Source: Ligustrum vulgare
Taxonomy: Eukaryota; Streptophyta; Magnoliopsida; Lamiales; Oleaceae
DNA: 64,000 bases
Reading direction: 5' to 3'
NCBI GenBank assembly: GCA_963555705.1
Contig: OY743169.1
Location: 10,106,014 to 10,170,013 of the forward strand
Position 1 is the first letter of the stretch, and each line of letters begins with the position of its first letter. Positions 37,900-46,581 of this stretch are shown here, piece after piece. The position numbers were made by a program, and so were the translations under genes. A model generated the notes under the pieces. The model was given only the letters and a program-made list of their open reading frames with translations. It ran no database searches and was not told the origin of the DNA.

Positions 37900-39870
37900 A
37901 CATTTGGGGATGTCCAGCTAAGGCTAGGCCTTATAGGCCACATAAAGAAATTGGACTCCAAAACAGTAAACAGCTACTTTATCAATTGTTTTGAGCGATC
38001 TAGGGGCTATAAATTTTATGATCCCACACTTTAGTCAATTTTGAAACGGGAACTGCAACATTTTTTGAGGATGTTGAGTTTGGGGGGAGAATAAGGTTAG
38101 AGATATTGTCTTTAAGGAAGAAGTTGAAGAATGATCGGTTTTGATTCCTACTATTGCTTTTGACAATGTGCAAGTTTCTATGCATATCATTGATCAAGAA
38201 GCATATCCGGAACCTCAACTGGACAATGTTGAAGAACTTCCCATCCAAAATAAGGTAAATTTCAAAAGTATAAACTCAACAACCTCAATAACCAAAGTCA
38301 TTAAGGAAATCCACGAGCGAAAGAAAAAATGTTATTCCGGATAATTTAAATAGTATTTTTCCAAGAATATAAGGAAATAATGGAATGGTAGAAGATGGTT
38401 CAATCAATTTCCATCATGCCATGTAGGGTTCTAACTCTCAAAAGTGGATTGATGTCACAAATAAGGAGTATAAGCATATGCAAGACAATAAAGTTTGGGA
38501 TCTTGTCCCATTACCAGAAGGTGCGAAGCCCATTGGTCTTAAATGAATTTTTAAACCAAGAGGGATTCGATAGATAATGTATAAAGATATAAGGTTTGTC
38601 TTATATCTAAGGGCTTAACACAAACTGATGGCATTGACTTCAAAGAGACTTTCATTTTGGTTTCAACGAAAGACTCTTTCAGGAAAGTTAGGTTGTTGCA
38701 CAATTTGACCTCGAGTTATATCAAATGGATGCTAAGGTAGTGTTTCTCAATGGCGACATTGATGAGACGATGTATATGGTGCAATCAGAAATCTTTGTAT
38801 CAGCAGACCCAAAGAATATGGTTTGCAAATTAAAGAAATCCATTTGTGTGCTCAAGCCAGCTTCCCGTTAAGGGTAATACAAATTTCATCATGTAATTAT
38901 CTCATTTGGTCTTGAGATTAATGCTGTTGATGGTTGTGTGTATTACAAGTTCAGTGGGAGTAAGTATATTTTCCTGGTATTGTATGTTGACGACATATTG
39001 CTTTCCACCAATGATATATGCACGTCACATAAAATTATGAGATTTTTTGTCATAGAATTTTGAGATTAAAAATCTTGATGACGTATTTTTTGTATTAGGG
39101 ATTCAGATGTACCGGGATTGCTCTTGGGGTATTCTTGGATTGTCACAAAAGGGCTATATCAATAAAGTACTTAAGAGGTTTGACATGCAAAACAGTAAAT
39201 TAGGGGACACCCCTATCGTTAAGGGAGACAAATTTAGTCTCGACTAATGCCCGAAAAGTTATCTTGAAGTTAAGGAAATGCAGAAGATCTCATATAGCTT
39301 AGCTATAGGGAATCTGATGTATACTCAGGATTGTACGCGTCCGGATCGGTATTTAAAGAGAACAAAAGATTACATACTCACATACAGAAAATCGGATCGG
39401 TTGGAGATCATATGGTATTATGATTCCGATTTTGCTAGATTCCAAAACAATAGGAGATCCACATCAGACTACATCTATCTGCTAGTTGGAGGAGCTATTT
39501 CCGGAAGGAGTGCTTAGCAGACACTTTAGCTTCTTTCACTGTGGCAGTAAGTTTGTAACAATTTTAGGCATCTAATTATGGAATATAGCTGCGAAATTTT
39601 GTCACTGGGCTGCGTATTTTGTACGGTATAGAAAGACCACTAAAGTTATATTGTGACAATAACCCAGCAGTTTTATATTCCAGTAATAACATGAGCTCAA
39701 CTAAGTTAAAATATATTGACATAAGTTCCTGGTTGTGAAGGATACAGTTCAGAGTGGACACGTGTCAATAATAGCACATTGGGACAAACTCCATAATTGC
39801 GGATCTACTTACTAAGGTATTACAACCCAATGTCTTTCATGAGTATATTGCTCATATGGATGTTGTATTT
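37900..39870 (+). pseudogene. Copia pol relic: integrase end, reverse transcriptase, RNase H
   Basis: In order: CPAKARPYRPHKE (integrase C-terminal region), TGTATFFEDVEFGG, then RT with EYKHMQDNKVWDLVPLPEGAKPIG around 38470-38540. LELYQMDAK follows at 38710 and the catalytic motif LVLYVDDILL at 38974-39003 (YVDD at 38983-38994) is intact. LGLSQKGYINKVLKRFDMQNSK lies near 39145, then RNase H text SYSLAIGNLMYTQDCTRPD at 39287 and DSDFARFQNNRRSTSDYIYLLVGGAIS at 39424. The end (KVLQPNVFHEYIAHMDV) is near 39815. Many stops interrupt it. Confidence 0.85.
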
Positions 39871-40305
39871 CTTGAGGATATTTGGTTTCAGTGGGAGTTT
39901 GTATTTTGGGTGCATTAGACACATTTGTTGTCCTTTTGGATACAGTTTAAAGTTAAAGTTATTTACAGCTGTAAGGTTTCAGGTTTATTATCTTTGAACG
40001 CGTTTGAGGATGATCTCACTAAAGTCGGACCAGTTGGAAATAGGCATGTTAAAGATCACATTACATGTAATTTCCTTGCTACACATCCATACTTGATCCG
40101 TGTCATTCAGTTATGTCTATATACGTGACCATTGATGGGTTTAGTTATGATAAATGTAGTGAAAGCTGCTTTGATCCTATGTTGATATGATTGATGGACC
40201 GGATTGTTTGGGGATACATTCAGTAATGATAGCAAAATTCTGAGTACTCACAAGGTTTGATTGATACACAATTGTAAGGTTACACATATAGCCCAAGTGG
40301 GAGAT

Positions 40306-40755
40306 TGTAAGGTTTAAATCGATCGTGTTGGCTTATGTGTGAATTATTGTGTATTGAATAAAATGCTATCAAATTTGGTTATTCCCATTTAAAGTGATCT
40401 AATAAGGATTTGGTATATCGGGCTTTTATGCATCTAATTAATGTATGGACTCTTATATGTAGATACCATGCCATTACCTAATTTCATGATGGGCCGAATT
40501 AGGTTAACAGGCAATTCAGTATATAAAGTCGGTTATGGTCCCTAAATTATACGTATTGTTCATTCTGTCTGACATCTCATCATCAGAGAGAAAATAAGGA
40601 CTATGTATCGATTTGAAAGATCCAACTGCAGAATCAATCATCATGAACTATGTATGATTAAGGAACACTTCCGCTTTAGTTATTTAATTCATGATAATTC
40701 AGCATGATAATTTTGGATCATAGATAAATAATTATCTGTGATAAATTTTCTAACA
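40306..40755 (+). repeat. 3' LTR of the copia element
   Basis: 450 bp, TGTAAGG...CTAACA, preceded by the polypurine tract AAGTGGGAGAT (40295-40305). Confidence 0.92.
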
Positions 40756-41017
40756 AGCTCGAAATTCGAGAAGTGCTCAGAGATTCTGTACCCAAACCGA
40801 ACACAGAATAATCTAATCACTTATGTCAAAGAATTGCTCATCTTCCGTTTCATCAAAGATCTACCACCGTCATTACTACACACACGACGAAAAGAAAGCA
40901 CACCGCTGAGCGCGGTGGTGCAGCACTTCGGGCAAGCGTCGTCGCCTGCAAGATTGTAGCAGGCTCCTCGCGCGCTTGCGGCTCCCTGGTGCTGTCGCCG
41001 CTGCCATGTCGCTGCAG

Positions 41018-41083
<66 letters not shown>

Positions 41084-41160
41084 TTGGATAGGGGAGGGAG
41101 AGAGATAAGGGCATTTCGATTGAGACGATAGATAGAATCAGGTTCTGCATGCGATTTGTT
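40756..41160 (-). other. Upstream flank of the GGPPS pseudogene, with a (GA)30 run
   Basis: Once the copia insertion is removed, this DNA directly precedes the GGPPS relic on the minus strand. I could not align it with the GGPPS N-terminal half. The ORF spanning 40821-41150 is driven by the (GA)n run at 41021-41080, which encodes Ser-Leu repeats, and is not a credible gene. Confidence 0.5.
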
Positions 41161-42172
41161 TGGTTGGGTCAGGGTTAGGAGTTTTAATTGTAATTATGCA
41201 TTAATTTAATTATTTTTAACTAGTTAATTAAATGAATTAACACTTGAAGTTTAGAAATTTTTTGTGCTGCACCAGTTTTTTGAATTGCATCTTTAAAATA
41301 TTCACTTCTAAGTAATTTTCCCTTGAAACAAATGTAGGCTAAAAAATGGGCCAAAAATGCAAATAGTCCAAGTATGACTTCAGTGGACCTAAAAAGAGCC
41401 CAATAATGTAATAGTAGACATTTTCAGCCCATTTTTTATTGTAAAATCTATGCAGGTCAAACCGCAATCAGCGTTGGACGATTGGAGGCGTGACAGTGAC
41501 ATGCATGACGCATTGGTGGAGTGGAGCACCGGACTACACCCCGTTCCCCACGTTGTTTAGTCAATTGTTTTTTCGCCCCAAATTATTTGCAAATTATGAA
41601 TAGTGTTAAATCCGTGCAATGCACGATCATTTGTTACTCACATATATTAATTTTATATATTAACATGTGAAATGAGTATTTAATTAAAAATGAAAAACGA
41701 AGGAAGATAATTAATTACAAAAAGGTACAATTACATATACTTTAACTTTTTTTACGGTTCGTATGTTTACCGTTAAAGGAAATTTACGCTCAGAATTTTA
41801 TTAAAATAAAAAGGAAAGGAAAAAATAAATCGATGAACGCTCCAATTTTATTCTTTTTCGTTTTCTATTTTTTAAAGAAAAAATATTTATGTGATACTAA
41901 TAACTTTTTTTTTTTTTAACGAATTTAAAAAATATATATAATTAACTTTCATATGTTAATACATGAAATGAATATTTAATTAAGAATGAGAAATGAAGGA
42001 AGACAATTAATTACAAAAAAATGTACAGTAGCACTTACCATTATTTATTTATTTATTTATTTTTTACGGTTAGTATATTTATTGTTCCAAAAAATTTCTT
42101 TAAACATTGTAATTTAAATTGACTTAAAACTTAAAGTGAGAAAATAAAATTACATTTAATTAGAATTAGTAA
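41161..42172. other. AT-rich DNA with a partial tandem duplication, target of the Tat insertion
   Basis: A block with 'gaaatgagtatttaatta ... gaaggaagataattaattac' near 41668 recurs near 41965. A neighbouring block (cagaattttattaaaat, cgatgaacgctcc) near 41796 recurs near 55018, on the far side of the Tat element. The Tat element therefore landed inside a pre-existing repeated region. Confidence 0.6.
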
Positions 42173-42844
42173 TGTTGAAAGCGGGCCCAAAGAAAGGTAC
42201 AGTGATCCACCAGCGAAGGCCCAATAGTGGCCCAATGGACCTTGACCCACAGCTAAGGCCTAGAGTATCACCTTGGGATGAATGCCGAGGTGGTATGTCA
42301 AGCAAACCTCTTTAGCCGACCTGGCTAACGCCCGTCCGATGTGCTTTATACTCAGCCGGGGTGCTTTATGGCATTGACCAGAAGAGAGAGATGGAGTCAG
42401 TGATGGGACACTGGCCTTTACCCAGACGTGACAGGCGCCCATCCCCTACGAAATGTAGCAATGATTACGGTTGAAAAGCAAGATTGTCACATCCATAAGC
42501 TAGGGTGATGACAGGTGTAAAGTATGCCACGTGTCACAATCCGAGACAAGAAGTTTCACTATAAATGAAGCACAATTGTCTCCAAGAAAAAGGTTGGTAA
42601 TTTCTCACTCTAAACTATATACCTCTCTCACTCCCTTTTCTCTCTTTTACACATTTATATTTCCCGCACCCAATATACATTTGTCCAAAATGAGTACTGA
42701 CTTAGGCATCGGAGTGCAAACGGGAGCCACCTCGGCCCCCTTTGCAAACTGATTGTTTGTCACAGTGCGCAGGAGATCCACGTGTTCAAGAGGGAGGAGC
42801 TGAGACGTGTTGGTCCAAGGTCCATCCGGATTTTGTGGTCAACA
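42173..42844 (+). repeat. 5' LTR of the Tat element
   Basis: Starts TGTTGAAAGCGGG and ends GTGGTCAACA. A small 20-codon frame (ATG at 42690) lies in its R/U5 part and is repeated in the 3' LTR. Confidence 0.96.
42560..42567 (+). promoter_or_regulatory. LTR TATA box
   Basis: TATAAATG in a C/A-rich setting (ttcac|tataaatg), about 280 bp before the LTR end. Transcription would start near 42590, followed by a CT-rich leader. An identical copy lies in the 3' LTR. Confidence 0.7.
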
Positions 42845-42847
42845 TTT

Positions 42848-42863
42848 TGGCGCCGTCTGTGGG
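42848..42863 (+). other. Primer binding site
   Basis: TGGCGCCGTCTGTGGG starts three bases after the LTR. The first seven bases pair with a tRNA ending GGCGCCA (e.g. tRNA-Asp type). The same 'TTTGGCGCCGTCTGTGGG' string is common after the LTR of plant Tat-type elements. Confidence 0.75.
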
Positions 42864-42968
42864 AAGCCATACTGCTAACCACGAAAACACATGGTAAAAA
42901 GCCACACATAGAAAGGTAGCCCCGAAAAATGACGAATAACCTCTTACAATAGAGCGGATAACTGCAAA

Positions 42969-43380
42969 GAGCTTTGAAAGATAAGCCGGTTGGCCTTGAA
43001 AAAGGTAGGAGCTTTGAAAGATAAGCTGGTTGGCCTCGAAAAAGGTAGGAGCTTTGAAAGATAAGCCGGTTGGCCTTGAAAAAGGTAGGAGCTTTGAAAG
43101 ATAAGCTGGTTGGCCTTGAAAAAGGTAGGAGCTTTGAAAGATAAGCTGGTTGGCCTTGAAAAAGGTAGGAGCTTTGAAAGATAAGCTGGTTGGCCTTGAA
43201 AAAGGTGGGAACTTTGAAACATAAGTTTAAACAACCTTGAAAAAGGTAAAGAACTTTGAAACATAAGTTTAAACACCCTTGAAAAAGGTAAAGAACTTTG
43301 AAACATAAGTTTAAACACCCTTGAAAAATGTAAGAAACTTCGAAACATAAGTTTAACAACCTTGAAAAAGGTTTGAAGCA
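42969..43380 (+). repeat. Tandem array in the Tat leader: six 40-bp units, then four diverged units
   Basis: The unit gagctttgaaagataagc-ggttggccttgaaaaaggtag recurs with an exact 40-bp period (gctttgaaag at 42971, 43011, 43051, 43091, 43131, 43171). Four diverged units built on actttgaaacataagtttaaac run to about 43380. It lies in the untranslated leader just before gag. Long open frames on the minus strand here are by-products of the repetition. Confidence 0.92.
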
Positions 43381-43440
43381 GCAAGACAAAGGTCTATCTA
43401 TCCTTGAAAAGCAATCTAAGAACAGAAATTCTTCTGAAAC

Positions 43441-44856
43441 ATGAATGAAAGTGACGATGATGTTAACCCCCGTAGGGGAGGAAGTGGCCGACACAACGAG
43501 GACGAAGTTCCTCAAGGACTCCATGAAAACGCCGACGAGGAAGTGGCACAACCTAATCCACCTCGCCGGCACCGAAATTGCCGCATGATGCGAGACATGA
43601 CACTCATGGCGGCCCAAATGCTGGAGATGCAGAGGCAGCAAATAGAACAGACTGCTGCAATGAACGCCTTTATGGCCAGAGGGTATGCTATGAACGAACC
43701 CGCAATGCCTCAGCAATACTCACAGCCACATTACTCACAATCCGAAGCGGCCACTGTATCTTATTATTATCAGGATCCGCAGGCATACGCCGAAGTGGAC
43801 TCCGAGCCCTTATACGAGCGAGACCCAGAACATGAAACACATGGGGAACAAAACCCACCCCCAGCTAGACACAGGGAGGCTTCTCCCGAAAATTCCGGCA
43901 GTGTTTTCAGCCGAATAGGAGGGTTATTCAAGGGACGACGTGGACAAACGGACCCAGGTCGGCGCAATGCCGCAGAGCCTAGAAATAGGCGCGAGCGACG
44001 CGCAGAAGAAGCCTTATCGCAGGGTCAAATGCATAGCGACCAACAAGGTGTGGAGGGAGAAAGGATGGCATCAGTACATGAGCCTAGGAATAGGCAAGAA
44101 AGAAGAGCCGAAGCAGTTCGGACTAATCCTCGTAATGAATTACAGAGCCATGAAAGGCCAAACTACGGCCGCGTTCCACCAACACAAAGGCAGGAGTACG
44201 CTCCGCCGCTCTATGGCCAATACCGTGATCCAGAGTATTCCGGTCACGACGAGAACAGCGAGCTGCCGTCATACGAGTTGGATGACGAAGAGGAAGTAAG
44301 TCCCTTCACAGAGGGCCTCCGCAGATGCCCCGTTCCCCATGACTTTGAGATGCCAGAAATAGCGAAATACTCTGGCCGAGGTGATCCTGATGATCACCTG
44401 TTAAATTACCGTGCCAGCATAGAGATAGCCGGCGCCACCCCGGCACTGAAATGTAAAGCTTTTGCTTTAACCCTTGAGGGAAGTGCCATACGATGGTATA
44501 AAAAACTCCCTCCTGGCAGCATCCACAGTTGGAGGGATATGAAAACTGCTTTTAAGAACGACTTTGTTTCTTCCAGGCCTGGCCAACTCCCAATCCAACG
44601 CCTTCAGGATCTGAGGCAAGGAAGGGACGAATCTCTGAAAAGTTATCTAGCCAGATTTACTGAAGAAATGCATATCTGCGAAAATATCACAGAAGCGGAG
44701 ATGTTTTCCGCCTTAAAAGGAGGGCTAGATATGACCAGCATGTTTTGGAGGGATGTCCGGAGCAGGAAGCCAAGGGATTACAATACCCTAGTAGACCTGA
44801 TGAAGGAGGAGATTGTATCGAAGGAAATGGCTAGGGCCAGAGATAATCACCCCTAA
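43441..44856 (+). CDS. gag: Tat-element Gag (capsid), 471 aa, ends at an in-frame TAA
   Basis: Forms the virus-like particle that packages element RNA in the cytoplasm. The first 280 residues are polar and Arg/Glu/Pro-rich. The retrotransposon gag domain spans about 295-460 (PEIAKYSGRGDPDDHLLNYR, AFALTLEGSAIRWYKKLPPGSI, SWRDMKTAFKNDF, LQDLRQGRDESLKSYLARFTEE, ALKGGLD). The stop TAA at 44854-44856 is followed in the same frame by open sequence through the zinc knuckle and protease. So either gag and pro are joined by readthrough or this TAA is a mutation in a fused gag-pro frame. The ATG at 43441 is the first in frame after the tandem repeats. Confidence 0.9.
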   Translation: MNESDDDVNPRRGGSGRHNEDEVPQGLHENADEEVAQPNPPRRHRNCRMMRDMTLMAAQMLEMQRQQIEQTAAMNAFMARGYAMNEPAMPQQYSQPHYSQSEAATVSYYYQDPQAYAEVDSEPLYERDPEHETHGEQNPPPARHREASPENSGSVFSRIGGLFKGRRGQTDPGRRNAAEPRNRRERRAEEALSQGQMHSDQQGVEGERMASVHEPRNRQERRAEAVRTNPRNELQSHERPNYGRVPPTQRQEYAPPLYGQYRDPEYSGHDENSELPSYELDDEEEVSPFTEGLRRCPVPHDFEMPEIAKYSGRGDPDDHLLNYRASIEIAGATPALKCKAFALTLEGSAIRWYKKLPPGSIHSWRDMKTAFKNDFVSSRPGQLPIQRLQDLRQGRDESLKSYLARFTEEMHICENITEAEMFSALKGGLDMTSMFWRDVRSRKPRDYNTLVDLMKEEIVSKEMARARDNHP

Positions 44857-46581
44857 GGGAGATACAACCTTGGATATTCCAATGAAGCGGACCTCAAAAA
44901 GGGAGGAAACAAGGATAGGGTCCTCGGTAACCGAGGTGGTGCTCCTCATCCATTACCGGGGACAGGATCTAGCTTTGCAGCAGAAATCACGGAAGCTATC
45001 CCTCACTTGCACTCTAACACCCCTTCTCAAAATCCTCACACCGCTCAAAGGAGAGTGGAAAACAGCCGAAGTGGAAAACAGCCCATGATTGGGGCTTACT
45101 GTGCCTACCATAGATATTACGGTCACGCAACAGAGGATTGCAGGGAAATCCACATGTTAGCTGACCAAAAGGCGCAGGGGAGAAGGGGAGGTGACTTCCC
45201 CCCCGACACAGGGAGAACTCAAAAATCAGGTGGCCAGAAGTTCAACCGAGCTGATAGGAGAGCCCCGTGGAAAAATTCAACCAAAGAAAGGATTGACAAT
45301 CGTCAAAGAGACAGGAATAAGGGTCAAGATACCGCCTCGGCGCAAGCTAAAGGTACACGGGAACCACCTATGCCTGTGGCCGATCTCCCCATTCGTGAAA
45401 TCGACACAATACTGGGAGGCCCCCACCCAGGTGGGAGCACAAACAACTCCCAAAAAAGGTATATAAGAGAGGCCAAGCAGCCCGCCAACGTGAACTATCA
45501 TATCCATTCCCATCCTGTTGGGATTCCTCGGACGGAACCTATCACATTCACACAAGACAATGCCGTTGGAGTGCACTTTCCACACAACGAAGCATTGGTT
45601 ATCCGAGTGGTGGTGGCTCGAAATGGGCTATCACGAATTATGGTGGATGATGGTGCCTCGGTAAATGTGATATATGGGGCAACTTTTGATAAGATGGGGA
45701 TCAGCACCCCACTCATTCCAGTCCCTGATCCAATATACGGTTTCACGGGGGACAGCATAACCCCCAGAGGATCCATAACACTTACAACTGAAGTAGGGCA
45801 ATCACCGACCCTCTCCAGAATTCCCATGGAATTTTTGGTAGTAGACAAAATCTCCTCCTACCATGGGTCAATTGGAAGGCCTGGCCTTATTGACTTGGGG
45901 GCTGTAACGCATACCAAATACATTTGCATGAAATTCCCCACCGAGCATGGCATTGCAACTGTAAGGGGAAGCCAAACAGAATCCCGGGCTTGTTACACAA
46001 ATGCGATCCGGAAGTTTCAGAATCGAAGCTTGAACATGATCAGTGATGTAGCTATGGCCGAGGCTGCCCCAGACCCTGAAAGATTGGGTGAAGGGCCATC
46101 CGAAGATAAGGATGTCACGATGACCCTAGAAGAGGATTTAGCAGATCTAGACCCCAGGATGGCAGGTGACAATTGCCCCACCCCGGCCGAAAAGTTGGAA
46201 TGCTTCGGCGTAGACCCACTTGATCCAATCAAAGAATTACAGATCGGACTGGACTCGCCAACAGAATACAAGAGTCAATTAAAGGACTTCCTACTTCAAA
46301 ACCTCGATGTATTCGCATGGAAGCATGGTGACATGGTTGGGATTGATCCTAAGGAGGCCTGTCACAGATTCCAGCTGGATCCCCGAAGCCCTGGGCACAG
46401 GCAAAAGAGAAGGCCCATGAGTTCGGACAAGTATGAGGCCTTGAAAGACGAGGTCGCAAAGCTATTGAAAAATGGCTTCATAAGAGAGTCCCGATATCCG
46501 AAGTGGGTATCGAACCCTGTTTTAGTACCAAAACACAATGGGAAATTGCGGGTGTGCATTGATTTTTCTAATTTGAATTAG
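44857..46581 (+). CDS. pol: Tat-element zinc knuckle, aspartic protease and start of RT, ends at TAG
   Basis: Same frame as gag, open from the gag TAA to a TAG at 46579-46581; the first Met is at about 45007. It holds CAYHRYYGHATEDC (45100-45141), a C-x2-H-x4-H-x4-C knuckle typical of Tat gag ends. It then holds an aspartic protease with MVDDGASVNVIY (active-site DDGAS at 45646-45660), which cuts the polyprotein. A linker leads into RT (YEALKDEVAKLLKNGFIRES, NPVLVPKHNGKLRVCIDFSNLN). The TAG falls where the family has Lys in N-K-A-C-P-K-D, so it is a nonsense mutation inside the RT fingers, not a natural boundary. Confidence 0.88.
   Translation, partial: GRYNLGYSNEADLKKGGNKDRVLGNRGGAPHPLPGTGSSFAAEITEAIPHLHSNTPSQNPHTAQRRVENSRSGKQPMIGAYCAYHRYYGHATEDCREIHMLADQKAQGRRGGDFPPDTGRTQKSGGQKFNRADRRAPWKNSTKERIDNRQRDRNKGQDTASAQAKGTREPPMPVADLPIREIDTILGGPHPGGSTNNSQKRYIREAKQPANVNYHIHSHPVGIPRTEPITFTQDNAVGVHFPHNEALVIRVVVARNGLSRIMVDDGASVNVIYGATFDKMGISTPLIPVPDPIYGFTGDSITPRGSITLTTEVGQSPTLSRIPMEFLVVDKISSYHGSIGRPGLIDLGAVTHTKYICMKFPTEHGIATVRGSQTESRACYTNAIRKFQNRSLNMISDVAMAEAAPDPERLGEGPSEDKDVTMTLEEDLADLDPRMAGDNCPTPAEKLECFGVDPLDPIKELQIGLDSPTEYKSQLKDFLLQNLDVFAWKHGDMVGIDPKEACHRFQLDPRSPGHRQKRRPMSSDKYEALKDEVAKLLKNGFIRESRYPKWVSNPVLVPKHNGKLRVCIDFSNLN

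Larger units (their letters stand above)
34252..40755 (+). mobile_element. Ty1/copia retrotransposon, internally deleted and decayed (6.5 kb)
   Basis: Two LTRs (34252-34705 and 40306-40755) are flanked by an exact 5-bp duplication AGCTC (34247-34251 and 40756-40760). A tRNA-Met-type primer site follows the left LTR and the polypurine tract AAGTGGGAGAT precedes the right one. Gag and pol relics are in the right order but full of stops. The zinc knuckle at about 37775 is followed within 130 bp by the end of integrase (CPAKARPYRPHKE), so protease and most of integrase are deleted. The LTRs differ at roughly 30 sites by eye. It cannot move without help. Confidence 0.92.

Noticed and set aside
40821..41150. 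109-aa minus-strand ORF with a long Ser-Leu repeat
   Set aside because: Created by the (GA)30 microsatellite; no conserved sequence on either side.
42969..43208. Regularly spaced repeats resembling a CRISPR array
   Set aside because: Units abut without unique spacers and lie in a plant retrotransposon leader.
42760..43716. 318-aa minus-strand ORF with repeated Phe/Ser/Lys units
   Set aside because: It is the antisense of the leader tandem repeats and the start of gag; the periodic peptide follows from the 40-bp array and no start, promoter or family supports it.
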